Virus record (IMG/VR): IMGVR_UViG_3300046512_000361
Location: 1 to 41,500 of that record
Length of the DNA: 41,500 nucleotides
Origin: a virus
Direction: 5' to 3' (one strand)
Made by a program: the position numbers and the translations under genes. Each line of letters opens with the position of its first letter. Within the stretch, counting starts at the first letter, position 1. Below, in pieces: positions 10,001-16,772 of the stretch. The notes beneath the pieces were generated by a model. That model did no database searches and was not told the origin of the DNA. It was given only the letters and a program-made list of their open reading frames with translations.

Positions 10001-10084
10001 CGCTTCGAACGGATCATCGGACGCAGCAGGCGCGGCTGTCCGCGCGCGCATCTGATCAAGATATTTATACGGGTCCGTCGCCAT
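4058..10084 (-). CDS. Giant internal virion/DNA-ejection protein (2008 aa)
   Basis: This is the largest gene in the window. It lies where T7-like phages encode gp16 and follows a gp15-like partner. The N-terminus (MATDPYKYLDQMRARTAAPA) is helical and charged. A Gly/Ala-rich segment near residues 120-300 may be membrane-active. A HETGH motif at residue 789 (STFLHETGHLWLEQL) is the zinc-protease pattern HExxH. The later half is mostly helical and resembles large polyvalent proteins of temperate podoviruses. It probably leaves the capsid with the DNA and helps build the envelope channel. The start at 10084 overlaps the upstream stop as TAATG; a TTG six bases earlier is less likely. Confidence 0.8.
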   Translation of the reverse strand: MATDPYKYLDQMRARTAAPAASDDPFEADLQRQRDDELSYRIKVARPDEEARVRPIAEARGLPPSVVAGQLPAFEAEARAARAKSAMQAYPAIGKWSAKPGNAALAADDYDNLGLLGKAFYGVKNLGKTLKAGTYTALGGIYGTIGGLAENIAQISPETNALFKPIADAALGIQRADKVSSDKTRPQVDNWLARNLLQGVESLPTSAAAVGVGMVAGPGAGASIMGASVGGNEYVNARDKGLSPVRSALYGASQGAVEFITEKMPVSRLVGDLAAKSPLGKTLMRQLAAEVPGEQAATLLQDLNQWATLNPEKSLSQFVAERPAAAAETLAATIGGVGATVGLTSAVERTTRVTAKVLERRQEASQAQENSAFLGNVADAAAKSKLTGRAPDALADLAQQLGDETGNDRVFIPADALRAYEQSEGYSGEFDSFRDAVDEAYATGGDIVLPIGEVTARISNTPAWAALKDDMRLSAGGMSLRESQAFDDAMADVMDDLSEQAAKEAEQARADMQPRETLRQSVADKLMNAGFTPSTAIQQAELLTQREVTRAARMGRDLTGQEFDPVEVRQILPPALAQVQAADNTDILIETMKGGKDARTAAGPSLMDFIAKGGGIVDTGGDLKAMGADAWHKGKPGKRKLVKDQGELIDQGGLGENEYSADQWAMRAWEAGYFPEFADRPSANDLLDAVSEGVAGRDRYLTAKEKTLRDAAQELRGMLDSRGIDPDTATRKEVKNAIAAYQVEAEGQAFDQTLNDGPRGRIVFPSAGFGQGPSVIELFQARDQSTFLHETGHLWLEQLRYDAADPDATEQLKTDWLTVQQWFAGQGHAVADSVIPVDAHELWARGVERYLMEGKAPTPVLRKAFEAFKSWLVAVYRSIDRLKAPITPEIRAVMDRMIATDEEIVAAAEAQNISALFPEKPTNMTDDEFAAYRESAVGARDAAHDTLLAKVMNAVKRRVTKEYKDRRAALAVDVEASIDARPEFRALAAARQAPLDAVWIRETLGEDAPAMLPKNVPPIFKDGGVNPDEAAELSGFTSGDEMVRALMGVETARRQLREGGDQRSVRKALIDQEVDALMLERYGDPFTDGTIEEEALAIIHNDQQGEVIASEMRVLARSTGQRVTPYRIAKDWATRTVRSSRVADVASRSAIQRYQRAASKAGKAAFDAVVAGDNVEAFRQKQAQLLNNALVSEAKRTADEIEGALNRLGKVASKRTMASIDQDYLERAQGLLEQVDLKQRTGRFLDRQESYEAWAREQEDAGRDMIVPPSFAATLGTTSWSRLTVDQLLGLDAAVKQIMHLGRLKQKLIDAKDERDYEAVVGEAITAAGGLPQKPSDISFDELGWFDRGKSFVLSFDASMLKMETVFDWLDRGPKGVFNRVVFQRFVDAQEKRRLRTADMMRQLEVARMRIPEATRRRWGRKITLTMIDPETGRPAVMTRDKLIAMALNMGNEGNIRKLAGGYGWNEQSILDALNTELSPEEWSFVQETWDIIDTLWPDIAALERRVNGVEPEKVEAREMWVGFGRTAQKLRGGYYPVVYDPTRSLDTERQNAVSGDKLFESAYRRSNTRAGSTNERTKVERPVLLSLSVLSRHIGEVIHDITHREAVIDAHRFLNDKRVITAVRSALGEHVQKQFNPWLQHIANEFAYDAQGMGAVEKLVKGLRTNATFVGMGFRVSTTMMQLAGFFNTAERIGTRWTAEGIYRVGKSPVESMRYVLATSQEVAARTETLDRDIRDAIQREQSKFGFLSDAKKFGFYFIGMMDRFVSTAGWIGAYNKALYEGATETDAVAFADKAVRQSQGSGAAKDLAAIQRGKGAAGEAGKLLTMFYSYMSAFYQRQRTLGRDYGAAFRTGSVKDFPGLLARTMMLYFFPALASELLAGRSPEDDEDWTLWTLEKVGLSALGPIPVVRDIAGGLASGFGYNFTPASGVGRSVVNTAKNIHRLIEGEETKRATRDALETAGYVGAPIPGQVAAAAQFMVDVSTGNQEPETFGDWWEGLTKGKIKED

Positions 10085-12117
10085 TACCAATACCGCCCCT
10101 TGCCGTTGCGGTATGTCTCCGCGATCTTCTCATCATCGGGCGCGGTGCCGTAGATTTTCTGATAGCTATTCACGATGCGCTGCCGGACATTCTCAGGTAC
10201 GTCCTTCGCGCCCAGCTCGTAGCGCGGCTTGGAGCGCTCAGCCTGCCCGGTGCCTATGCCCAGCACCGTCGTGTTTACCTTGAACGTCACGTCGCGGGTT
10301 GCCGACTGATAGGCGCGGTATAGTTCATCGTCGGTTGGATTGCGCTTGCCGCCCGTGATGGCGCTGACCTCGCCTTCCATGATCTTTTGCACAGCGACGC
10401 GCTTTTGTCGGTCCTTTTCCTTGTTGCCGGTCAGGCCATCCTCGACACCGAACGTGCTGATCGTGCTGGCGACCTTGGACCGGATCGACTTGTCGGGATC
10501 GCCCTTCACGATCTTGGCCTGCTCGACCAGTAGCCCCTGCATTTCGGCACGGGTTATGGATCCAGCATATTTGCCCAGCGGCTCCTTCGCGAACTTCTCT
10601 GGCTCTAGGATGCGCATCAGTTCAAGACTGGTGGTGGTGGCGCTATTGGCGACAGGCTCCTTGGGCTTCGCGTTCGACTTAGCCACACCCATATACTGCC
10701 GCGCCGCATCTGGGTTCAGTCCATTGCGGATGCTCGCTGGCATTTGCGATATATCGGTAAAGCCCGCGCCCTGCTTCAGAACCCATTCGCTTGCGGATCG
10801 ATCGGCATCCTGCTCCTGCCGCGATTTCAATTGCTCATCGAAGCCGATGCGATCCTTGGCCGCCTCAAGCACAGCATCACGCTGCTCCAGCGACCAGCCT
10901 TGTTTTTCCGCCTGACCATAGATGCGCTGCGTGATGTCCTGCAAGTCCCAGCGCCGCGCTGAAGGCGAGACAGCACCACCGCCACCGTCGCCCAAGACGA
11001 TATGCCAGTGGTCGCCCGTCGCGTGCTTGGAGCGTCCAGCGCCGGTTTCATTCAGGGCTTCGATGACCTTGTAACCCGCGCCCTCAACGCCCTTCACATA
11101 CTGGTCGAACGTCATGCCGGGGATTGGCTTTACATCGACGGCTGCATGGCTCTGAGTGTGCCACGAACGAGGATTGGCCTTCGACAGCGCGTGATCCTTG
11201 GGCCGATAGGTCGATGTGACATTGGCCGATGGAAATAGCGCTTTGATCGCCGCGCCCCCGTCAGCCACCGGCGCGCCAGCGACACCCTTGCCAGGCTCGC
11301 CACCAATCGTCGGGAGCGCTGCAATCGCGGTGAATTGCTGCTCAGCCCAACGCTTCTGCATCGGGCCAGCCAGAGACGCGGACAAGGACGCTTCATCCCC
11401 CGTGCTGAGATTATCCTTGTGCGCTTCAAAATATGCGCTTGCCATGTCGATGTCTTTGTCCGCCAAGTAGCGATTCACGATCGCACCATGGGCCGTCGAG
11501 ACGGCCTTGCGCTCCTCCGACGCTATGATTTCAGGATCGCCCAGCCCAGCCATTTCCGCATTGGCACCAGCTTGCGCCTTCGCGCTGGCAATGAACTCCG
11601 ACCGAGCCGCTGGATCACTGGCAGCCACCGCGCTTTCAATGAAGTTGCCCAGTTTGGCCTTGCCAGTTTCCTGCGCATAGACCTTGGCCTGACCCACCGC
11701 ATAGCTGGCAACATCCGTGACGGCCGACTGGCGCAACCGTGCAAGTTGCGGCTCGAGAAAGCGTTTCGTTCGCGGGTCAGCCTGTCCAAGCACGCCGTTG
11801 ATCGCATCGTCCAGCGACTTATCGACAGTCGGGCGCGCATCCAGCGCCAGCTTTCCCGCCTTTGTCTTATAGTCCGCTACCGCTGTCGACGCGGTGGAAT
11901 GGGCGGTCAGATAGAGATTGTCCGCGTTCGTTTTGGCCAGTGTTTCCTCAATCTGGAACTGCGCCTGCGCATACTCCGACACCACCCCGCCAGCCTGTTG
12001 CAGGCCGCGCCCGATCGCGCCCGCCGCGCCACCGTCATTGTCAGCAGCACGAAACCGCGCGCCTGTAGTCTGGACCTGGCCGACCTGGGGAGCGCCATAT
12101 TGGGGGATGCGTGGCAT
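10084..12117 (-). CDS. Internal virion protein with M15-type peptidase domain
   Basis: The 677-residue protein sits in the T7 gp15 position, directly before the giant ejection protein. Residues 1-260 and 380-677 are long Ala/Lys/Glu helices. Between them, residues ~293-376 form a separate domain with the zinc pattern of M15/D-Ala-D-Ala peptidases: SWHTQSHAAVDVKPI supplies H324 and D328, and GDHWHI supplies H370 and H372. This domain would locally cut peptidoglycan cross-links during DNA injection, a task done in T7 by a transglycosylase domain of gp16. The ribosome site lies in the inverted repeat downstream of promoter-like element B. Confidence 0.8.
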   Translation of the reverse strand: MPRIPQYGAPQVGQVQTTGARFRAADNDGGAAGAIGRGLQQAGGVVSEYAQAQFQIEETLAKTNADNLYLTAHSTASTAVADYKTKAGKLALDARPTVDKSLDDAINGVLGQADPRTKRFLEPQLARLRQSAVTDVASYAVGQAKVYAQETGKAKLGNFIESAVAASDPAARSEFIASAKAQAGANAEMAGLGDPEIIASEERKAVSTAHGAIVNRYLADKDIDMASAYFEAHKDNLSTGDEASLSASLAGPMQKRWAEQQFTAIAALPTIGGEPGKGVAGAPVADGGAAIKALFPSANVTSTYRPKDHALSKANPRSWHTQSHAAVDVKPIPGMTFDQYVKGVEGAGYKVIEALNETGAGRSKHATGDHWHIVLGDGGGGAVSPSARRWDLQDITQRIYGQAEKQGWSLEQRDAVLEAAKDRIGFDEQLKSRQEQDADRSASEWVLKQGAGFTDISQMPASIRNGLNPDAARQYMGVAKSNAKPKEPVANSATTTSLELMRILEPEKFAKEPLGKYAGSITRAEMQGLLVEQAKIVKGDPDKSIRSKVASTISTFGVEDGLTGNKEKDRQKRVAVQKIMEGEVSAITGGKRNPTDDELYRAYQSATRDVTFKVNTTVLGIGTGQAERSKPRYELGAKDVPENVRQRIVNSYQKIYGTAPDDEKIAETYRNGKGRYW

Positions 12118-12120
12118 AGG

Positions 12121-12144
12121 CTTGCCTCTTGTGCGGATGGCAAG
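12121..12144 (-). repeat. Inverted repeat over the ejection-protein ribosome site
   Basis: CTTGCC and GGCAAG flank a 12-base loop on the minus strand. The right arm carries the GAGG ribosome site of the 677-aa ejection protein. Arms and placement match the repeat at 3995-4019: each starts two bases after the -10-like box. The conservation of these arms against otherwise different sequence suggests a functional role. Confidence 0.6.
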
Positions 12145-12146
12145 TA

Positions 12147-12178
12147 GCTAGAGGGGATGGCAGACAGCTTGAATCGAC
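12147..12178 (-). promoter_or_regulatory. Putative phage late promoter, copy B
   Basis: The minus strand reads GTCGATTCAA, 15 bases, then CTCTAGC, upstream of the 677-aa ejection protein. The plus-strand moron genes begin right beside it, so this element would keep the downstream ejection and spike genes transcribed past the insertion. The predicted start near 12140 leaves a leader of about 23 bases. Confidence 0.6.
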
Positions 12179-12183
12179 GGAGC

Positions 12184-12417
12184 ATGAAGACGGATAGCGG
12201 AAAGCTTTTTCTGTCTGCTTGGCTGTTCGCTATCGGATATTATCTAGCGCAAGGCAGGCTGCATGTCGTTGGGGCGCTAGGCTTCTGCTTGCTGCCGTTC
12301 TGCTTTGGGTTGGCAGTCCTGTTGTTGAGCAAGGGCAGTGACAATCGGCTACGCAATGCTGTGGTAGCGGTGGGCGCAGTTACGCTGATCTCCCTGTTTG
12401 GTAGTACGCGACTATGA
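12184..12417 (+). CDS. Membrane protein of a plus-strand moron (77 aa)
   Basis: This gene runs against the surrounding late operon. From the ATG at 12184 the product is 77 residues with about three hydrophobic segments (LFLSAWLFAIGYYLA, VVGALGFCLLPFCFGLAVLL, AVVAVGAVTLISLFG). An ATG at 12157 would add nine residues and run through promoter element B; neither start has an ideally spaced ribosome site. Base composition is more AT-rich than the neighbours. It is coupled by ATGA to a lipoprotein gene. The pair looks like a moron, possibly affecting the lysogen's envelope; the function is unknown. Confidence 0.6.
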   Translation: MKTDSGKLFLSAWLFAIGYYLAQGRLHVVGALGFCLLPFCFGLAVLLLSKGSDNRLRNAVVAVGAVTLISLFGSTRL

Positions 12418-12674
12418 AAACATACTTGAAACAATGGGTAACAACTCTCGTTGCGCTTCCATTGACAGCTTGCGCAACCAGCCCCACCAACGTTTATGGA
12501 GGGCTGCACGGCCAGGGCGTGACGGGTAATGAGGTATCCGTCATCGTTTCCAATATTTGGAACGAGATGGATGGCCTGAAGTTAGCGGACGCGCACTGCA
12601 AACAATATGGAAAGGCGGCCCGACTAAACCGGTTTGAAAATTACAAAGCTAGCTATGATTGCATCGCCCCCTAG
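12414..12674 (+). CDS. Lipoprotein of a plus-strand moron (86 aa)
   Basis: The 86-residue product starts MKTYLKQWVTTLVALPLTAC, a signal peptide with lipobox LTAC, so the mature form is a lipoprotein beginning at Cys20. The rest (~66 residues) contains two further cysteines (ADAHCKQYGK, SYDCIAP). That arrangement and the motif resemble small secreted bacterial proteins that monitor or modify the envelope, but I do not assign a family. Its start overlaps the membrane-protein gene as ATGA. Its stop TAG shares the palindrome CTAG with the stop of the convergent gp14-like gene. Confidence 0.7.
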   Translation: MKTYLKQWVTTLVALPLTACATSPTNVYGGLHGQGVTGNEVSVIVSNIWNEMDGLKLADAHCKQYGKAARLNRFENYKASYDCIAP

Positions 12675-13174
12675 CCGCCTACCATCGGACGCAACTGCCG
12701 ATACTGCTTAGCCCCACCCAGCGCAGTCGTCCCCATGTCGAACATACCCTTGACCAGCGCGCCGGTCGCCGCCTGCCGTGAAGCCTTGGCCTGCGATCGG
12801 TAATTGCTGCTCTCGATATTCCGGCCCAAGACATTCTCAGCGCCTTGGTCATAGATCCGGCGCACATCCTCATTGGCCAGCATGTCGGTATCGGCGGTCA
12901 GATCAGCGGCATTGCCGAAATTCACATCAACCCCGCCCGCTGCCATGGCGACACGCTGCTGGCCCTTAAGCGCGCCGACGCGGCGATAGTGCTGGAGCGC
13001 GGCGTCGCGGGTATTCTCTTCCTCCCGCCTTGCCGCCTCGTTCGCCAGTTTGGCGTTCTGATCCGCGACCTGGGCCTGATAACGGTTTTGCGCATTGGCT
13101 TGCAACGCCGAAAAGCCGGTGCCAATGGTCGCCGCAGCGGTTGCCGCAATGGTCAAGGTGACGGGATCACACAT
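12671..13174 (-). CDS. T7 gp14-like internal virion protein (167 aa)
   Basis: The protein begins MCDPVTLTIAATAAATIGTG, the Met-Cys plus hydrophobic Ala-rich opening typical of podovirus internal core/ejection proteins of the gp14 type. A long charged helix follows (QVADQNAKLANEAARREEEN). It would sit in the head core and form the outer-membrane part of the ejection channel. It overlaps the gp13-like gene by 8 bases and is followed by the two large ejection proteins, interrupted by the antisense moron. Promoter-like element E lies about 115 bases upstream, inside the gp13-like gene. Confidence 0.75.
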   Translation of the reverse strand: MCDPVTLTIAATAAATIGTGFSALQANAQNRYQAQVADQNAKLANEAARREEENTRDAALQHYRRVGALKGQQRVAMAAGGVDVNFGNAADLTADTDMLANEDVRRIYDQGAENVLGRNIESSNYRSQAKASRQAATGALVKGMFDMGTTALGGAKQYRQLRPMVGG

Positions 13175-13640
13175 CGCGATTCATCCAGAAATGACGGAAA
13201 GGGACGCCGCGCACCATTTGCTCCTCAGGCTCGACCGTGAAGCCCCAGCGCCGCAGCAGCGCGATAGCCTTCCGGTTGGCGCTGGACACTAGATTGGAGG
13301 CAAGCCAGCGTGAATCGACGCAGCGTCGCAGCATAGCTGGCCCCCAGGACAGGAGGATGCGGCCTTGACGATAGACTTCATCGGTGCCGAGAAACCAGAC
13401 CGTGCACTGCCGGTCAATCGCTGACACTGTGACCGCGCCGAACATGGCTTCGGGCCGTCCATCGACCAGAGCGGTATAGCAGCGATCCGACAGCATGAAG
13501 CCGTTGCGTAGCGCTTGCTTGGGGCTATGGCCCATCGCCTCACATTCCTCTTGGTCTATGCCACGCATCCGGCTTGCGATCGGTCCTATATGGGTGACGC
13601 GCGCCGGGACGACCTCGATCCTACCCACCGACAATCGCAT
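13167..13640 (-). CDS. T7 gp13-like internal protein, GNAT-related
   Basis: The 157-residue product resembles the phage gp13/DUF2833 family, small proteins with an acetyltransferase (GNAT) type fold. Visible features are an opening beta strand plus helix (IEVVPARVTHIGPIASRM), a central strand (PEAMFGAVTVSAI), then VYRQGRILLSWG and NRKAIALLRRWGF, the latter like the last helix of GNAT proteins. It is probably needed for virion assembly rather than acetylation. It overlaps the upstream tail gene by 20 bases; a GTG at 13628 would shorten the overlap. It precedes the gp14-like gene, the same order as in T7. Confidence 0.75.
   Translation of the reverse strand: MRLSVGRIEVVPARVTHIGPIASRMRGIDQEECEAMGHSPKQALRNGFMLSDRCYTALVDGRPEAMFGAVTVSAIDRQCTVWFLGTDEVYRQGRILLSWGPAMLRRCVDSRWLASNLVSSANRKAIALLRRWGFTVEPEEQMVRGVPFRHFWMNRDV
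13288..13319 (-). promoter_or_regulatory. Putative phage late promoter, copy E (internal)
   Basis: The minus strand reads GTCGATTCAC, 15 bases, then ATCTAGT. Nine of ten motif bases and the exact spacing match the four intergenic copies. It lies inside the gp13-like gene and points at the gp14-like gene. Because it is within coding sequence it could be coincidental, so the score is lower. Confidence 0.4.
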
Positions 13641-15441
13641 CCAGATAGACGCCCAGAAGGGTCAGGGGCAGTGGATCGGTCTGCTTGATATAGACGCTGG
13701 CCTCACCCGCGACGACGTTCGTACTGTCGATGACATATTTACCCTCAAGCAGCGTGTCGACAGCGCCCCAATCTTCATCGGCACGCGGCTTCATCTCATA
13801 GGTGGTGGGCTGCAATCCGTCAGACTTTCCCGCGCCCACTTCGACGTTGCGGGTCCGACGAAGGTGCAACACGATCTCGCCCGGCTGCTGCTTGCGGCCT
13901 GCAATCGCGCCTTGCCCGCCCTGAAACATAATCGGCATCGTCTGAATATCGACATCGAAAGGCAGCCCGAACGTAGCCTTGCGCGCGGTTCCAGCGCTCG
14001 ATGGCAAAACCACACGGCCATTCGTGACGGTCAACCCCTCGACCACCGAGCCGTCAATCAAGCCCCAGACCGTCATGCCCTCCAGATGCCACAAGCCTAT
14101 GAAGGTGTCGGTCGGATCATCGAAAGCGAAGGACACAGCGCAATCGAGATAGCAGCAATCCTCGATTGCTGCCCAGCGCGCCACCGCCATGCGCTCGATG
14201 AACGTGCGGCTCACCCCGGCAATCTCACGCCGCACGACCAGATAGACGCGATCCTCACCGCCTTCGCTGATCGCGCAGCAGGACAGAACATCCCCTTCCG
14301 TCTCGCAGATCGTCCAGCCCCAAACCTGTTGGGCTTGCTCCCAGGTGAAGCAGAGCAGCTTGCCATCGCTACGCACAGCCCACACGACAGAGCGCGGCTC
14401 CTGCGCGTAGCACCAGGATACGATGTGCATGTCTTCGAAGAAATGCGGGGAGAAGATCGTGACATCGTCGGAGGTCAGGCCGTCAACCTCAAATTTGTAA
14501 TTGATCGAGCGGACGCCAGAACCCGTCGAAGGCGTATAGAACACCACATTATCGACCACCAGCGGCGATAGGCGCGACGATCCGCGTCCGATCTGTCGAC
14601 GCACGGTCGGAGGCGGGGAAGCTGTCAGATAGCCGCCATCTGCGCCTGCCTCGACCACGAACAGGCTATCCGATGTCAGGGCCAGCAGTGAGGAGGTGGC
14701 GACAAGTTGGTTGACCGCATTGACGCGCCCAGCGTTCGCCGCGACCGCGATGCTGTCATCGGCGCGCAATGGGCTGGCCTGGTCGAAATTCTCGAACTCC
14801 GCTGACCGGCTACCCCATATTGCGTTCGGATTGTTGCGCGATCGGCCCAGCATCAAGCGCTGCTCAAAGAAGGTGACCGCCGAGGGATAATCGCCCGCGC
14901 CACTGAACGGATTATAGGCTTCAGGCGGCGCTTTATCGAGGGCTGGCCCGATATTGTCGTCATTGAACTCAAGCGTGTTCGTCGTGCCGATATAGCCGTA
15001 AAACTGACTGTTCTGCGCCTTGTAGACATTGTACCGATCCGCGCCTGCCGATGCCGACCATTCCAGGAAGTTGTAATTCCGCTTGAGGGTTAGATCGTTA
15101 TAAGCCGTCACGTCGGCCGCAGTCGGGCGGCTTTCGAAGCCGTCAATGTCCACCGCCGTAATTGCATATCGCGCATTGGTCGGGAAGAACGCTGCACCGC
15201 CATTTTCGCTGTCTGTGTTGGGCGTATTGACGGTGACGGTCAGGCCGGTTGGCGCAACCACCTTTGGTCCCAAGCTGACTGTTGAGAATGCCCAGCTATC
15301 ATGCGCATAGCGAACCAGCTTCGTCAGCTCATGGTCGATATGCGCCATATACATGGTGTCGGCCGTCTGCTCGGCATCCAACTCGGCAAGCTCAACGCCG
15401 TTGAACGGAGAGCCGACACGGACAACGCGCGCAACGCCCAT
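13621..15441 (-). CDS. Tail tube/stabilisation protein, C-terminal portion (606 aa)
   Basis: This large beta-rich protein (MGVARVVRVGSPFNGVELAE…) has segments typical of podovirus tail proteins comparable in role to T7 gp12: ELDAEQTADTMYMAHIDHE, ITAVDIDGFESRPTAADVTA (fibronectin-like) and AVTFFEQRLMLGRSRNNPNA. In related phages as I know them, these segments usually follow the N-terminal domain found here in the preceding gene. The two genes overlap as TAATG, so the proteins are probably made together and assemble into one tail component. GTG or other starts are not needed, since the ATG at 15441 is well coupled. Confidence 0.75.
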   Translation of the reverse strand: MGVARVVRVGSPFNGVELAELDAEQTADTMYMAHIDHELTKLVRYAHDSWAFSTVSLGPKVVAPTGLTVTVNTPNTDSENGGAAFFPTNARYAITAVDIDGFESRPTAADVTAYNDLTLKRNYNFLEWSASAGADRYNVYKAQNSQFYGYIGTTNTLEFNDDNIGPALDKAPPEAYNPFSGAGDYPSAVTFFEQRLMLGRSRNNPNAIWGSRSAEFENFDQASPLRADDSIAVAANAGRVNAVNQLVATSSLLALTSDSLFVVEAGADGGYLTASPPPTVRRQIGRGSSRLSPLVVDNVVFYTPSTGSGVRSINYKFEVDGLTSDDVTIFSPHFFEDMHIVSWCYAQEPRSVVWAVRSDGKLLCFTWEQAQQVWGWTICETEGDVLSCCAISEGGEDRVYLVVRREIAGVSRTFIERMAVARWAAIEDCCYLDCAVSFAFDDPTDTFIGLWHLEGMTVWGLIDGSVVEGLTVTNGRVVLPSSAGTARKATFGLPFDVDIQTMPIMFQGGQGAIAGRKQQPGEIVLHLRRTRNVEVGAGKSDGLQPTTYEMKPRADEDWGAVDTLLEGKYVIDSTNVVAGEASVYIKQTDPLPLTLLGVYLDAIVGG

Positions 15442-16091
15442 TATGGAATATCCTCGTTAGGGCCAAGCGGGCGACCGCCGCCGCCTGTAACGGGCGGATC
15501 GGGGGGCGTGACAGGGGGCGGAACAACTGGCGCGACAGGATCAGGATCAGGCTCTACCGTCCGCGTGATGCCCCCCGTTGCCGCAGTGAATGATCTCTTG
15601 CCCGTCGTGTCAGCGGCAATTGTGAAAACACCGTCATTGACCACGGACACAACGGTCCAGAAGCGATTATTGAGATAGTCGCCCAGATCACCCTCGATCC
15701 CCGAAAGGAATACCTCATCACCCACAGAATAGCCGTGGAAGGCGGCGCTGATTTGCGCGACAGCGGCGTTCGTGATCGCCGTGATGGCCAGTTCCTCGTT
15801 CAGCACCATGCCGCCGCCACTGGCTACGCGCATATAGCCTTGCCCCATTTCCAAGGCATAGGTCTGCTCAAACGAGAATTGGAACGGCAGCAGGCGCACC
15901 GGCTCGCTGGCGTCACGCACTTCGGCAACGAGCCGGGTGCCGGGGCGCTTGGTCAAGCCGCCATATTTAAGGACTATGACGTTGCGGGCTTTGCGCGCCG
16001 ACGAGGAATAGGCGTCCACATCGAATCGGCCATACAGATCCGGCGCGATCTCGCCCTTGCTAAAATTGGGAGACGCAAGCCGGTAGCCCAT
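15441..16091 (-). CDS. Tail protein, N-terminal portion (216 aa)
   Basis: The protein starts MGYRLASPNFSKGEIAPDLY and contains ARNVIVLKYGGLTKRPGTRL, the hallmark opening of large podovirus tail proteins. It then has a carbohydrate-binding-like or Ig-like beta segment (AFHGYSVGDEVFLSGIEG). It ends in a Pro/Gly-rich linker (PVAPVVPPPVTPPDPPV then GGGGRPLGPNEDIP) and stops, with the next gene taking over by TAATG. This looks like a natural split of a usually single polypeptide at a flexible linker. The start overlaps the gp11-like gene as TGATG. Confidence 0.75.
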   Translation of the reverse strand: MGYRLASPNFSKGEIAPDLYGRFDVDAYSSSARKARNVIVLKYGGLTKRPGTRLVAEVRDASEPVRLLPFQFSFEQTYALEMGQGYMRVASGGGMVLNEELAITAITNAAVAQISAAFHGYSVGDEVFLSGIEGDLGDYLNNRFWTVVSVVNDGVFTIAADTTGKRSFTAATGGITRTVEPDPDPVAPVVPPPVTPPDPPVTGGGGRPLGPNEDIP

Positions 16092-16732
16092 CAGACAGAC
16101 AGGCCCATGCGCGCATATTCGACCGGGCTGATATAGTCGGTCTGGCGACGTGGATTCCGGTTCTCGCTTGCGGCGACAGCACGCTGCCGGGCAATTTCGG
16201 CCTGCTTGATCAGATCGCCTTTCAACTCGCGGCTTTTCTTGATCGGCATGGCGAGACGCGCGGCAAGTTCCAATTCCACCGCGCGCGCGGTCAGCGAGTC
16301 TATGCGCGCCTCCTCGACCGCATTGCGCTGATATTCGAGGATGGCGCTTTCCTCGTTGGAATAGATCGCGCCCTCCGACAGAAGAAAGGGACGAGGGCCA
16401 AGTGCATCCCATTCGGGGAAACTGTAGGGGCCAAATTCAGGTAGGTTGATGGCCTGTGTTGCGACGAGTGGCACGATGTGCAGCGCGACGGAAAGGTCCG
16501 ATGGTCGGGCATAGCGATAGAGCCATTCACCAAAGCGATCGTTGGTGGTGAGGGCCAGTCCGACACGGCGGATCGCGAAGTCAAACTCGGTCCACGTCAG
16601 CATCTCGGCCAGGACTTGCGGATAGAAGCGCAGGCATTCCCGCCCGCCTATGGACCGCTCATCCAGCGAATTGATGGGGTCGGCCGCAATCTCGGCCAGG
16701 GCATTGTTGCACAGGGTCAGACGGTCGGCCAT
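16091..16732 (-). CDS. T7 gp11-like tail tubular protein A (213 aa)
   Basis: MADRLTLCNNALAEIAADPI followed by LDERSIGGRECLRFYPQVLA is the conserved N-terminus of gatekeeper/tail tubular protein A. Further segments FDFAIRRVGLALTTND and LYRYARPSDLSVALHI fit the same family, and the length is close to the usual ~200 residues. It forms the ring under the connector that joins head and tail. There is no clear ribosome site. Promoter-like element C predicts a transcript starting about two bases before the ATG, so it may be translated from a leaderless mRNA. Confidence 0.85.
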   Translation of the reverse strand: MADRLTLCNNALAEIAADPINSLDERSIGGRECLRFYPQVLAEMLTWTEFDFAIRRVGLALTTNDRFGEWLYRYARPSDLSVALHIVPLVATQAINLPEFGPYSFPEWDALGPRPFLLSEGAIYSNEESAILEYQRNAVEEARIDSLTARAVELELAARLAMPIKKSRELKGDLIKQAEIARQRAVAASENRNPRRQTDYISPVEYARMGLSV

Positions 16733-16740
16733 GGCGCGGT

Positions 16741-16772
16741 TCTATGGCGGCGTGCACAGCCGTTGAATCGAC
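16741..16772 (-). promoter_or_regulatory. Putative phage late promoter, copy C
   Basis: The minus strand reads GTCGATTCAA, 15 bases, then CCATAGA. The first base of the motif is the last base of the TAG stop codon of the upstream gene. The ATG of the gp11-like gene lies only nine bases after the box, which would leave a leader of zero to two bases. A weaker dyad (CGGC/GCCG) falls inside the 15-base spacer. Confidence 0.6.

Noticed and set aside
12122-12150. Plus-strand TTGCCT-17-TAGCTA as a promoter for the moron
   Set aside because: The -10 box matches the consensus poorly and the -35 is part of the conserved inverted repeat on the other strand. The evidence is too weak to list.
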